A stretch of DNA of 20,991 bases from NCBI GenBank assembly GCA_964417725.1, contig CAYQIV010000032.1, positions 1-20,991 on the forward strand. The letters are read 5' to 3'. Below are positions 12,859-20,991 of this stretch, piece by piece. How positions within the stretch are numbered: the stretch's first letter is position 1; each line of letters starts with the position of its first letter. The position numbers and the translations under genes are program-made. Source of the DNA: SHZI01 sp964417725. Lineage in GTDB: Bacteria; Pseudomonadota; Gammaproteobacteria; Steroidobacterales; GCA-2729495. The notes beneath the pieces were generated by a model. It searched no databases, had not been told where the DNA came from, and saw nothing but the letters and a program-made list of their open reading frames with translations.

Positions 12859-13740
12859 GGCCCGCAGCAAGACTGCTGCGTTACGTCTGGAACCATCCGC
12901 TGAACGCCCGAAGCAGTCGCGTGGCCGCGCTCGGGCGCGTGTTCCGATGGCAACTCGCCTCGCGCCTGCTCCCGGGCCCGATCGCGCTGCCGTTCGTGGA
13001 TGACACCTGGTTGTTCGCGACCCGCGGGATGACCGGCGCGACCGGCAACTGGTATTGCGGCTTGCATGAAGTGGCCGAGATGGCGTTCGTGCTGCACCTG
13101 CTGCGGCCCGACGAACACTTCGTCGACGTGGGCGCGAACGTCGGCAGCTATACGATCCTGGCCGGGGGGGGCGAAAGCTCACGTGACGGCGGTCGAGCCC
13201 ATTGCGGCAAGCTTCACGAACCTTCGGCGCAACGTGAGCCTCAACGCGCTCGACGATCGCGTGGAGTGCCATCGGGTAGGTCTGTCCGATGCGCCCGGAA
13301 CGCTTCGTTTCACCTCGGGGCTCGACACCGTGAACCACGTGCTCTCCGAGGGGGAAGACGCGCCGTTTGTCGAAGTGCCGGTGATCCGCCTGGACGACCT
13401 GATCGCCGCGGCGCCGGCGCCGCTCCTGATCAAGATCGACGTGGAAGGTCACGAACTCGCGGTGCTCCGGGGTGCCCAGCAGACCCTGGACAACCCGGCC
13501 CTGCTCGCGGTGATCATGGAGACCAACGGCAGCGGCGCGCGCTACGGTGTGTTGGACGACGAATTGCGGGCGGAGATGCACCGTCACGGCTTCTTGCCCT
13601 GCGGATACGACCCGTTCGCGCGCACCCTGACCGATGCACGCGACTCGCGCGGCAACACCGTCTTCGTGCGCGATAGGGCAGCGGTCGAGGCGCGCGCGAA
13701 AGGCGCGCCGAGATTCGGGTTGGTGAACGGGGCGATCTGA
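12855..13740 (+). pseudogene. FkbM-family methyltransferase, frameshifted in a G8 tract
   Basis: GTG 12855 overlaps the preceding stop. The first part reads MRPAARLLRYVWNHPLN through HFVDVGANVGSYTILAGG, SAM motif I. At the G8 run (13164-13171) the frame is lost; with one G fewer it continues as AKAHVTAVEPIAASFTNLRR, KIDVEGHELAVLRGA (the FkbM hallmark) and on to GLVNGAI and the stop at 13740. The repaired protein would be ~294 residues and complete. FkbM enzymes O-methylate sugars or related hydroxyls; here the target is probably a polysaccharide unit. The shift may be a phase-variable off state or a homopolymer error in the assembly. Confidence 0.85.
13164..13171 (+). repeat. G8 homopolymer at SAM motif I of the FkbM gene
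   Basis: Eight consecutive G; seven would restore the reading frame. It lies just after the glycine-rich motif GANVGSYTILAGG. Confidence 0.9.
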
Positions 13741-13786
13741 CCCGGTGGCCAGATAGCGAGGTACACGATGAGAACGTTCGACAGAT

Positions 13787-13824
13787 TGGCAGCGCCTGCC
13801 AGAGTTCACTGAATCGCGATTTCA
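13787..13824 (+). promoter_or_regulatory. Two dyads upstream of the flippase gene
   Basis: TGGCAG-CGC-CTGCCA (13787-13801) is a perfect inverted repeat, and TGAATCGCGATTTCA (13810-13824) is a near-perfect palindrome. They lie in the 107-bp gap after the FkbM gene. A weak -35 TTGGCA (13786) and CTGAAT (13809) with 17-bp spacing could be an internal promoter. Confidence 0.3.
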
Positions 13825-13847
13825 CTTAGCACGCCCCCATAAGCAAA

Positions 13848-15164
13848 GTGCGCGCCCCGGTCACCAACCTCGTCTGTCGGCCCTTCGTCCGCAATGTCGC
13901 CACCGTGGCAACGGGAGCTGCGGCCTCACAGGTCATCACGATGGCCTTCGCACCGATCGTGACGCGACTCTACGGGCCCGAAGCCTATGGCCTGCAGGGG
14001 ATATTCATGACGGTTGTCGGACTCCTCACAACCGTTGCGGCGCTTGGCTACCCCACGGCGCTCGTGCTTCCTCGTTCAGACGCCGATGCGCGAGGCATTG
14101 CCCGGCTTTCGCTCTATCTCGGGCTGATCGTCACGGCAGCAGTGATCCTGCTGTTGGCCTCATTTGGCAAGGAGTTCCTCGCACTGCTTAACGCCGAAGC
14201 AATCTCCCCGTTCCTGTATCTGATTCCCGCCGCAATGATGATCTCTGTCCTTGCAGCCGTGCTTGGCCAGTGGCTGATCAGAAAGAAGGCCTTTCGAATC
14301 ATCGCTTCCTATGGCGTGGCAACGGCCTTGCTGTTAGGTGCCATCAAGACTATGGCAGGGTTGATAAATCCCTCGGCACTCGCGTTGATCGCCGCCAATG
14401 TCTTTGGGGGCTTGGTAGGCGCGGCGTTGACCTTTCTCGGCTGGCGACACGCATCGAGGTCCGCTGAACCAGAAGCAGACGAGAAGCATGTCCGAAGGAC
14501 CCTGTGGCAACTTGCGAAGCAGCACGGCGATTTCCCGACGCTAAGAACACCACAGAACTTGATTAATGCCTTCTCGCATAGTTTGCCAGTACTACTGCTC
14601 GCCAATTTCTTCGGAGCGGCCAGTGCCGGTCAATACGGCATCGCTGTTGCAGTGCTTGGGTTGCCGACCAGTGTGATCGGCGGATCTGTCACGGCTGTGT
14701 TTTACCCGCGAATCAACGAAGCCATCCGCCGTGGCGAAAACGCGCGCGCGCTAATCGTCAAGGCAACGATGGGCATGGCCGCAACGGGTGCGCTACCGTT
14801 TGTGGTGATACTTGTGGCCGGCCCGATCTTGTTCGCGTTTGTTTTCGGCAAGGAATGGTACACGGCAGGCGTCTACGCGCAGCTGCTTGCCTTGTGGTTG
14901 TTCTTCCAATACATCAACAGACCAGCCGTATCGGCGATCCCCGTGTTGCGTCTCCAGGGAAGATTCCTGATTTATGAGCTGTTCAGCACGGGTACGAAGC
15001 TGCTGGCTCTGTGGCTCGGATTCGTGCATTTCAAAAGCGAGTTCGCCGCTATCGCACTCTTTTCCCTGTTTGGCGTCCTGGCTTATGCTTGGTTGATCCT
15101 TTGGGTGATTCATCGTAGTGGCGACTTGCCGATTTCTGACGATCCGAAAGCAGCTTGTCCATGA
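13848..15164 (+). CDS. Wzx-like polysaccharide flippase (oligosaccharide export)
   Basis: A 438-residue polytopic membrane protein with about 12 hydrophobic segments. The N-terminus NVATVATGAAASQVITMAFA followed by PIVTRLYGPEAYGLQGIF is typical of the MOP/Wzx export superfamily, and the centre has FSHSLPVLLLANFFGAASAGQYG. It should turn undecaprenol-linked repeat units from the cytoplasmic to the periplasmic face of the inner membrane. The GTG at 13848 is taken because the conserved first helix begins soon after; no strong ribosome site precedes it. The stop overlaps the ATG of the methyltransferase (ATGA). Confidence 0.87.
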   Translation: MRAPVTNLVCRPFVRNVATVATGAAASQVITMAFAPIVTRLYGPEAYGLQGIFMTVVGLLTTVAALGYPTALVLPRSDADARGIARLSLYLGLIVTAAVILLLASFGKEFLALLNAEAISPFLYLIPAAMMISVLAAVLGQWLIRKKAFRIIASYGVATALLLGAIKTMAGLINPSALALIAANVFGGLVGAALTFLGWRHASRSAEPEADEKHVRRTLWQLAKQHGDFPTLRTPQNLINAFSHSLPVLLLANFFGAASAGQYGIAVAVLGLPTSVIGGSVTAVFYPRINEAIRRGENARALIVKATMGMAATGALPFVVILVAGPILFAFVFGKEWYTAGVYAQLLALWLFFQYINRPAVSAIPVLRLQGRFLIYELFSTGTKLLALWLGFVHFKSEFAAIALFSLFGVLAYAWLILWVIHRSGDLPISDDPKAACP

Positions 15165-15784
15165 CAACAAAGCAAGTCGAGAAATCTCACTACGACTTCA
15201 CCCGCTACATGAGCAGGGCGCGATGGCAAAGCCTGTGGCATCAACTCGATGAAGTCCTACAGCTTCACCCGGCTCGCGTACTGGAGCTTGGCCCCGGGGG
15301 GGGGGTCTTCAAGTCGATGGCGCGGCTCGCCGGCTTGAGTGTTGAGACACTGGATATCGATCCCGAGTTGAAGCCGGATCACATCGGCTCAGCAACAGCC
15401 ATCCCCCTGCCGGATCATTCCTATGACGTCGTGTGTGCCTTCCAGATGCTGGAGCATCTGCCGTATGAGCAGAGTCTCCTGGCGTTTGGGGAGATGGTTC
15501 GGGTCAGCCGGCGCCACATCGTAATCAGCCTTCCGGATGCCAAAGCCGTGTGGCGGTATACAGCTCATATCCCGAAGCTCGGTGTGTTCGACTGGCTTGT
15601 GCCGAGACCTTTCGCCCGGACAAAATCTCACGCCTTCGATGGTGAGCATTACTGGGAGATCAACAAGAAAGGTTATGGCCTGGACAAGGTCTCTCGTGAT
15701 CTGTCGGAGCGCGCATCGATGCTAAAGACCTATCGAGTGATAGGGAATCCGTATCATCGATTCCTTATATTCAAAAAGCGATAG
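15161..15784 (+). CDS. Class I SAM-dependent methyltransferase
   Basis: A 207-residue protein. SAM motif I is VLELGPGGGVFKSMARLAG, with the acidic end of strand 2 in LDIDPELKPD, then the motif IPLPDHSYDVVCAFQMLEHL, typical of Methyltransf_11 enzymes, and the C-terminal segment SRRHIVISLPD. The G-G-G of motif I is encoded by a G10 tract, in frame here. It probably methylates a sugar or lipid-linked intermediate of the locus; the substrate is unknown. The ATG at 15161 overlaps the flippase stop. An in-frame TTG six bases earlier is less likely. Confidence 0.85.
   Translation: MTTKQVEKSHYDFTRYMSRARWQSLWHQLDEVLQLHPARVLELGPGGGVFKSMARLAGLSVETLDIDPELKPDHIGSATAIPLPDHSYDVVCAFQMLEHLPYEQSLLAFGEMVRVSRRHIVISLPDAKAVWRYTAHIPKLGVFDWLVPRPFARTKSHAFDGEHYWEINKKGYGLDKVSRDLSERASMLKTYRVIGNPYHRFLIFKKR
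15296..15305 (+). repeat. G10 homopolymer at SAM motif I of the methyltransferase
   Basis: Ten consecutive G after CCCC encode the glycines of LGPGGGV. The gene is in frame at this length; a change of one or two bases would truncate it. Confidence 0.9.
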
Positions 15785-15827
15785 CGAAGCGTCAATCCAT
15801 TCTTTCGTTCAAGTCTGAGGGCTTTAG

Positions 15828-16709
15828 TTGGAACAAAGTACCAAAGTGGCAAGTGTGGTTATTCCGACCTACAACCGGGCCGCGAGAATCGAGAGAACAC
15901 TGGTTTCTGCGTTGAACCAAGAATATGAAAATGTTGAGATCATAGTTGTCGATGATGGTTCCACTGACGATACTGAAGCGGTCGTTCGCAATATTGCTGC
16001 GGACAACACATCGACCGCAGGAAAGCGCCTCCGCTACATCCGTCAACAAAATAGTGGGGCGTGTGTTGCGAGGAACCGCGGCATGATGCATGCGCGTGGC
16101 CACTACTTGATGTTTCTCGATTCCGACGATCTCATAAAACCAGGGTTAATACGTGCGCAAGTGGCAGCAATCGAACGAGATGATAGTGAGTGCGCGATTT
16201 GTGATTTTGAGGTGGTAGACGAAAGCGGGAGCCTGATCGCCATACGGCAAAATAATCTACACCCACACGAGTTCGTGCGAAGCTACACAAGTACATCAGT
16301 CTCTACAGTATTGATGAGACGAGATACCGTCCCGCCAGGTCTCCAGTGGAATCCCCGTCTCTATCGCGCCCAAGACGTGGACTTCATATTCAAGTACCTA
16401 AGCACCGTGAGATTGTGGTCGTACGTAGACTACCCGTTCTTCCAGTACGTCCATCATCAAGACGACAGGGTGTCCGACAGCTACCGTCTGGGGATGCAGT
16501 ATCGTGAGATGCGGCGATCATACGCGAGCTTCTTGCAGTCAAATTCAGCCTTCATCACCGGCGATGCGGACGAACTGAGACGGGCCTATTTCGGGGCGCT
16601 GCGAAGAAGGCACGCAAGAGATGTCGGCGCTACAGTAGTTCCTCGACCGATTCGAACGATAATTAAGAAATTTCTGGGGCGACAGGCGGTGCGCCGTGGC
16701 ATCAATTAA
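15828..16709 (+). CDS. Family 2 glycosyltransferase
   Basis: A 293-residue GT-A fold enzyme. ASVVIPTYNRAARIERTLVS opens the nucleotide-binding part, IIVVDDGSTDDTE follows, then ARNRGMMHARGHYLMFLDSD, ending in the DxD metal/UDP site, and acceptor-side residues to the FFQYVHHQDDRVSDS region. It adds one sugar to the lipid-linked repeat unit on the cytoplasmic side. The start is TTG 15828, preceded by GAGGG at suitable spacing; the first ATG would cut into the fold. Base composition is visibly lower in GC than the upstream genes. Confidence 0.88.
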   Translation: MEQSTKVASVVIPTYNRAARIERTLVSALNQEYENVEIIVVDDGSTDDTEAVVRNIAADNTSTAGKRLRYIRQQNSGACVARNRGMMHARGHYLMFLDSDDLIKPGLIRAQVAAIERDDSECAICDFEVVDESGSLIAIRQNNLHPHEFVRSYTSTSVSTVLMRRDTVPPGLQWNPRLYRAQDVDFIFKYLSTVRLWSYVDYPFFQYVHHQDDRVSDSYRLGMQYREMRRSYASFLQSNSAFITGDADELRRAYFGALRRRHARDVGATVVPRPIRTIIKKFLGRQAVRRGIN

Positions 16710-16848
16710 CTGATGTTAAGCGCTATTCCGGAATTCATAAGTCGATATTGCATGAGCTATCTGGTGAATAGGCTGCCGCGTACGAATTAGCTTTCGCGGT
16801 GCTCGATGCGATGAAGAGGCCTCTCCTAGGGTTATTTGAAGTGTTTCG

Positions 16849-18135
16849 ATGATGTTAACGATTGCAGTTGATCAGGAAACACCCGCAAGTTCCGTTGAGG
16901 TGAGGGCGAAGGGTATTATCGCGCGAACCATCTTGTTCGTGACTTGCTTTATCGTCCTACCATCGTATGTGATCCATTACTACATCGGAGTGCAAATCAA
17001 TGAACTATTCGCCGTTCTTGGCGGCGTATGTGTACTTATCGCACTCCGAGCAGGTCGATGGAGAACAGAGCGAAGCATAATTTACGCCCTAAGTGGACTC
17101 TGGCTACTTGGTGTACTCGGTTCACTGGCATCCGGTGCTTGGAGCCAGCTTCTGATGGTCACTGGGCTTGCAGTCAATGTCTTGATAGCGGCCTTCGGGT
17201 GGCGCCTTTTAGTTGATGCGACATCGCTGAAAACCCTCTTGCGGTTTGCAACTGCCTTGCTAGTGGGTGCGGTCATCGCAGTTGCATACGCTGCGAGCGG
17301 TGGACCAGCTCTTTCGTCGATCGATCTCGTCGGTCGGGAAAGCTATTTCTATCTTTCGACGTTCACTAATTCGGTCTGGGGGAATTTGATCCGACCGGCG
17401 GGATTATTTGATGAACCCGGCGCGCTGGCGATGTATCTGACAATTGCTGTCGCCCTGAATGAGGCGTTTAGGAGAAATAGAAGGTGGTCGGCGATCGTGC
17501 TGTTTGGCGGATTGATTTCGGGCTCGCTCGCCATGCTCTTCATCGCAGTTTCGTATCTTCTATTTTCGGGTGCGCGGAGAGCGCTTTATTTCGTGCTAGT
17601 GGCAGTTGTGGTTACCATCGGCGCAATGACGTACGACGAGAATATTGCGTCTTTTGTAGATCGATTTTTTCTGAAACGAGTCGAGTTAGTCGATGGGCGC
17701 TTATCCGGCGACAACCGTAGCCATCAGGTCGAGTCTTTCTTTGATGTAGTGGACGTCGACATTACATTGCGTGGTGCGAAGGTCTCTGGGTATGAGCACT
17801 TCACCGGTATTGATCAAAGTTCGCATCCCTTTTCTATCTATTTTGGATACGGAATCTTTGTCTGGATTCCGTACGCTGCCATAATACTATGGCTCTTGTT
17901 CGGTAGTCTTTTTTTTGCTCCTCATCTACGATTTTCTTGTTTCGCGCTATTTCTGACATTACTGCAGCGACCGTATATTTATAGCATGTATTGGGGGCTA
18001 ATGATCGCGGTGTTGCTTGTCACGATCTATCGACTTCAGCGCAGGACGAGCCAGAGTGTTGACGGAGCTTTGGAAGACGTTTCGTCTACTGGCTTGACCG
18101 AGGCCGATCTTGGCTTCGTGAAGAAGAATATATGA
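16849..18135 (+). CDS. Wzy-like O-antigen/EPS polymerase
   Basis: A 428-residue protein with about ten hydrophobic segments, short charged loops and a larger loop between residues ~275 and 330 (RFFLKRVELVDGRLSGDNRS and on). The segment LIRPAGLFDEPGALAMYLTI resembles the periplasmic motif around a conserved Arg and Glu in Wzy polymerases. Such proteins join flipped repeat units into chains. Sequence conservation in this family is low, so the call rests on topology, this motif and the setting between glycosyltransferases. AT-richer codon use suggests acquisition with the locus. Its stop overlaps the next ATG (ATGA). Confidence 0.7.
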   Translation: MMLTIAVDQETPASSVEVRAKGIIARTILFVTCFIVLPSYVIHYYIGVQINELFAVLGGVCVLIALRAGRWRTERSIIYALSGLWLLGVLGSLASGAWSQLLMVTGLAVNVLIAAFGWRLLVDATSLKTLLRFATALLVGAVIAVAYAASGGPALSSIDLVGRESYFYLSTFTNSVWGNLIRPAGLFDEPGALAMYLTIAVALNEAFRRNRRWSAIVLFGGLISGSLAMLFIAVSYLLFSGARRALYFVLVAVVVTIGAMTYDENIASFVDRFFLKRVELVDGRLSGDNRSHQVESFFDVVDVDITLRGAKVSGYEHFTGIDQSSHPFSIYFGYGIFVWIPYAAIILWLLFGSLFFAPHLRFSCFALFLTLLQRPYIYSMYWGLMIAVLLVTIYRLQRRTSQSVDGALEDVSSTGLTEADLGFVKKNI

Positions 18136-19391
18136 GCGCAAGTCGGAGACATTCAAGGATTTACTATTGTGGAATGGCCAATACTATGGGCTATTCCAGA
18201 CGGATGGGTGTCCCGCTACTCGTCGCCGCCGCCTCCCACAAGATGACCGCTCTCGTGCGAGCCATGCGCACCACAGGCGCGAACGTATGGCTGGTTTCAA
18301 TTCCTGTGCTTGGACAGACATCGTCCAGGCGGTTTGCTGCAGGGGTGGTGCTTCGTGACGATGACGGTACCAGCGTATTTCTCCCCTCTTTCGCCAATCG
18401 GTGGCTACGCAAGCTTTTTGCGCCGCTGACTTTTGGATGGTTCTGTGCCAGATATGTTCGACGAGAGGATAGGGTGGTCCTCTACAACCACGCGCTCGAG
18501 TATCTTCCTGGATTGCTTGTACTCAGGATGAAGGGTGTTCGGACGTTTCTGGATATCGAGGACGCTCCGCGCGATGACGAGGTGGGCCCTATTGCGCTAG
18601 CTCTGCGCGGGACGTTTCGGCTGAGTTTTTGGCTAACGGAAAGCCGCAAGATCACGGCTTCTCGGGAACTAGCTGCGCGTCTGTCGATCTCGGACTCCTG
18701 CGTTGTGTACAGCGCCACGACCGGGGAGTGGGCTGAGCGTACCAATACACGTGAAGCTTTGTGGTCGCGAATCGAAGGAGGTGCTCCACTCCGCGTGCAC
18801 TTTGGGGGATCCCTGTGTCGAGATACGGGGCTATCTGTCTTCTGCGATGCCGCGAAGCTTCTGGCCGCAACTCTTCGTTCAGACACGACTAGGATTTGTT
18901 TTCATGTTACTGGTAGCGGCGGAGAAGCAGAGCTGACTGCATTGCAGAAGGATTTGCAAACATCGCGGGTACAACTCCTCTGGCGACGAAACCTCCCCAA
19001 GGAAGTCTTTTTGTCAGATTTTCTCGAGTGTCATGCCGCACTCTCCCTGAGGATCCCGGGATCTCTAATGAGCGAGACCACCTTCCCGTCGAAGGTGGTG
19101 GAGATTACGGAGAATGGCCTGCTGCTTATCGCAACTCGCGCGAGTGATGTGCCATTGCTTTTCGATGAAACCAACTCTGTTCTTCTTGACCGACCTATTG
19201 CATCCGAACTCGCCGAGCGAATTAAGGGGGTCCTGGACGACGTCGAAGGGATGCGTCTTCGGGCGGTACGCGGACAGCAACGGGCCTTCGAGATCTTTGA
19301 CGAGCGCGCGGTCGGCGAACGCTTGGTCAAGTTTCTGGACGTCGCGCCGACCGAGAGGCGTCGCGGTACCGCGCATAGCGTGAATGCGTGA
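18132..19391 (+). CDS. GT4-like glycosyltransferase
   Basis: A 419-residue protein. It shows a two-domain GT-B outline: an N-terminal part with VLYNHALEYLPGLLVLRMKG and TFLDIEDAPRDDE, and a C-terminal part with LRVHFGGSLCRDTGLSVFCD, RICFHVTGSGGEAE, LLWRRNLPKEVFLSDFLEC and a late ETTFPSKVVEITENGLLLIA in place of the usual GT4 ExxP motif. It likely transfers a sugar during repeat-unit assembly, from an unknown donor. It is coupled to the Wzy-like gene by overlap and overlaps the following glycosyltransferase by 8 nt. Confidence 0.75.
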   Translation: MSASRRHSRIYYCGMANTMGYSRRMGVPLLVAAASHKMTALVRAMRTTGANVWLVSIPVLGQTSSRRFAAGVVLRDDDGTSVFLPSFANRWLRKLFAPLTFGWFCARYVRREDRVVLYNHALEYLPGLLVLRMKGVRTFLDIEDAPRDDEVGPIALALRGTFRLSFWLTESRKITASRELAARLSISDSCVVYSATTGEWAERTNTREALWSRIEGGAPLRVHFGGSLCRDTGLSVFCDAAKLLAATLRSDTTRICFHVTGSGGEAELTALQKDLQTSRVQLLWRRNLPKEVFLSDFLECHAALSLRIPGSLMSETTFPSKVVEITENGLLLIATRASDVPLLFDETNSVLLDRPIASELAERIKGVLDDVEGMRLRAVRGQQRAFEIFDERAVGERLVKFLDVAPTERRRGTAHSVNA

Positions 19392-20505
19392 GATCTGGTT
19401 CTGGCAACGGATCATTAGCCCTCATATGGCAGGCTTGGCGGCAGCGCTTGCGCGTCAGGGTGTCAAGGTAGTGTATGTCAGCGAGCAGGTGATGTCGGAA
19501 GACCGTGCGTTGCAGGGATGGGAAGCCCCCGACCTGCCTGGTGTGCGGACGGAAGTAGCCTCGACTGTGGCAGGGATATCCGAACTCGTAGCAGCGGCTC
19601 CATCGGATTCCATCCATATCTGCCAGGGTCTCCGAGCAAACAGCCTGATCGGTGTTGTGCAGCGGCGCCTTGCGACGCGAAGCCTACGTCAGTGGGCAAT
19701 CTTGGAAACGTTGGACGACAGCGGGTGGCGTGGGGCAGTAAGGCGGCTGGAGTACCGTCGCCTCTTCGCGAAATGGCGGACGCTGCTTGCCGGTGTGCTC
19801 GCCATCGGATACCGGACCCCAGGGTGGATTGCAGAACGGGGCGTGCCGCCAGGGCAAGTCTTCGAGTTTGCGTACTTTCTTCCACCGTGGTCTGTACGGA
19901 TCCGGCATGTGCCACGCGCGGCCGTGCCTTTTCGCTTTGTCTTCGTTGGGCAACTTGTTGAGCGAAAGCGCCTTGATCTTTTGTTATCCGCCTTGGCCGA
20001 GTTGCGGCGGACGGATGTTGAGCTGATGGTGGTTGGCCTCGGGCCGTTGCAAGACAGCCTCCGAGTTGCGGCCGAACGCCTCCTGCCGGGTCGTGTCCAC
20101 TGGGTTGGGCGTCTGCCGATGCACGACGTTCCACAGGTGATGGCGGACTCCGATTGCTTGGTGCTGCCGAGCCGCCATGACGGATGGGGCGCAGTAGTGT
20201 CAGAGGCGTTGATGGTAGGCACTCCTGCAATCTGTAGCGATCGCTGCGGTTCCGCCTGGGTGGTGAAGGTGAGCGGGCATGGAGAGGTGTTTCGCAGCGG
20301 GAACGTAATGGAATTGCGGGATGCACTTGGACGCGCGGTGCAGAGAGGGCGCTTGGGAATAACGCAACGGACTTCGCTCGTCAATTGGGCGAAATGCCTG
20401 GGAGCCGACGCCGGGGCTACATACCTCCGGGCAATCCTTGATCATGCGGATGGGCGCGGGGACAGACCCCGAGCCCCTTGGGATCATCACGCAATTGGCG
20501 CGTAG
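19384..20505 (+). CDS. Family 4 glycosyltransferase
   Basis: A 373-residue GT-B enzyme. N-terminal domain: EIWFWQRIISPHMAGLAAAL and VVYVSEQVM. C-terminal domain: FRFVFVGQLVERKRLDLLLS, VGLGPLQDSLR, VHWVGRLPMHDVPQVMADSD and the acceptor/donor motif LVLPSRHDGWGAVVSEALMV, the GT4 ExxxxxxxE region. It probably adds a sugar to the growing lipid-linked unit. ATG 19384 overlaps the end of the previous gene in another frame. The product ends in a short basic tail, followed by a 63-bp gap to the next gene. Confidence 0.88.
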   Translation: MREIWFWQRIISPHMAGLAAALARQGVKVVYVSEQVMSEDRALQGWEAPDLPGVRTEVASTVAGISELVAAAPSDSIHICQGLRANSLIGVVQRRLATRSLRQWAILETLDDSGWRGAVRRLEYRRLFAKWRTLLAGVLAIGYRTPGWIAERGVPPGQVFEFAYFLPPWSVRIRHVPRAAVPFRFVFVGQLVERKRLDLLLSALAELRRTDVELMVVGLGPLQDSLRVAAERLLPGRVHWVGRLPMHDVPQVMADSDCLVLPSRHDGWGAVVSEALMVGTPAICSDRCGSAWVVKVSGHGEVFRSGNVMELRDALGRAVQRGRLGITQRTSLVNWAKCLGADAGATYLRAILDHADGRGDRPRAPWDHHAIGA

Positions 20506-20568
20506 GCGCGCCCGCTTGCAAATAACAGGCGCCTCACGATCAGGCATGGCATTTCTGCTAAGGCGCCG

Positions 20569-20991
20569 ATGAAGGATGTTCACATCCTCCACGTGATTTC
20601 CAGTCTCAGGCTCAGTGCCGGAGGAACGTCACGGGTTGTTTGTGATCTGACTGATGCTCTCGGCGAGATCAGAGGAGTCACGGTCAGCCTCCTGACTCAA
20701 GCGTTGGCCGGAGACCATTTGCTGCCAGCAAGTTCTACCAAGGTGAATCGTCTTGTCGCGCGATCGACATCCGCGACAATGCTCAGGGCGGGACTTCCCA
20801 TTTTGAGCGTGATGCGAAAGCAGATCGGTGCCAGCCTGCCCGATGTCATACACACCCACGGCCTGTGGGAACCCGTCGGACATTGGGTGGCCAAGTGGGC
20901 GCAGAGACATCGCGTACCGCTCGTGTTACAGCCCCACGGCATGCTGGAGCCCTGGGCACTCGGCCACAAGGCGTGGAAGAAGCGCCTCGGC
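20569..20991 (+). CDS. GT4-like glycosyltransferase, N-terminal part (cut by window end)
   Basis: ATG 20569 opens a frame that stays open to the last base (141 codons). It starts MKDVHILHVISSLRLSAGGT, then RVVCDLTDAL, DVIHTHGLWEPVGHWVAKWA and VLQPHGMLEPWALGHKAWK. The Gly-rich turn after the first strand and the HTHGLW / PHGMLEPWAL motifs are those of GT4 enzymes acting on polysaccharide repeat units. Only the N-terminal acceptor domain is visible. An earlier ATG at 20546 is in another frame and stops at once. Confidence 0.85.
   Translation, partial: MKDVHILHVISSLRLSAGGTSRVVCDLTDALGEIRGVTVSLLTQALAGDHLLPASSTKVNRLVARSTSATMLRAGLPILSVMRKQIGASLPDVIHTHGLWEPVGHWVAKWAQRHRVPLVLQPHGMLEPWALGHKAWKKRLG

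Noticed and set aside
12195..13676. A 493-codon frame spanning the RfaH-like, MarR-type and FkbM genes as one protein
   Set aside because: Only its 12855-13171 part is real (FkbM N-terminus); the rest is out of frame with the MarR and RfaH-like genes and is low-complexity.

Overview
The window reads as a high-GC Gram-negative chromosome, most likely a betaproteobacterium of the Rhodocyclales/Burkholderiales type. The evidence is an outer-membrane beta-barrel C-terminus ending in Phe, an RfaH/NusG-like regulator, a MarR-type regulator of the EPS-associated kind, and a TviB/UronE sugar pathway. Species assignment is inference; no rRNA or tRNA was seen.

Region 1 (1-3.9 kb) holds the 3' end of an outer-membrane protein gene, a truncated copy of a Fic gene, a broken minus-strand AAA ATPase that has lost its P-loop, and a GNAT acetyltransferase. 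Region 2 (3.9-7.1 kb) is the head of a polysaccharide locus: an RfaH-like gene with a probably leaderless, operator-flanked promoter, then a nucleotide-sugar dehydrogenase (TviB type) overlapping a UDP-glucuronate 4-epimerase. Together these make UDP-uronic acids for a surface polysaccharide. Region 3 (7.0-12.0 kb) is an accessory stretch: an intact Fic protein, a Phd/PIN toxin-antitoxin pair, a DUF2442 gene, two DUF4415 antitoxin remnants, a predicted ~62-nt structured RNA and an N-terminally truncated NYN gene. Region 4 (12.0-21.0 kb) is a second polysaccharide head and body. It carries an internally deleted second copy of the RfaH-like gene under the same promoter, then the EPS-associated MarR regulator, a frameshifted FkbM methyltransferase, a Wzx-type flippase, a methyltransferase, a GT2 glycosyltransferase, a Wzy-like membrane protein and three GT4-like glycosyltransferases, the last cut by the window end. 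These later genes look less GC-rich than the first 12 kb, as is common for exchanged O-antigen/EPS genes.

The most unusual content is a family of seven imperfect palindromes, each exactly 68 bp and all in the same orientation. Each lies 18-222 nt downstream of a plus-strand gene or gene remnant, and all fall in the first 12 kb. Their tips are amplified into tandem repeats in places, and some base changes are compensated across the hairpin. Other signals are a duplicated pair of GTTCA-N5-TGAAC operators placed on the -35 and start codon of both RfaH-like genes, G8 and G10 tracts sitting in the SAM-binding motif of two methyltransferases (one off, one on), and many genes broken by internal deletion.
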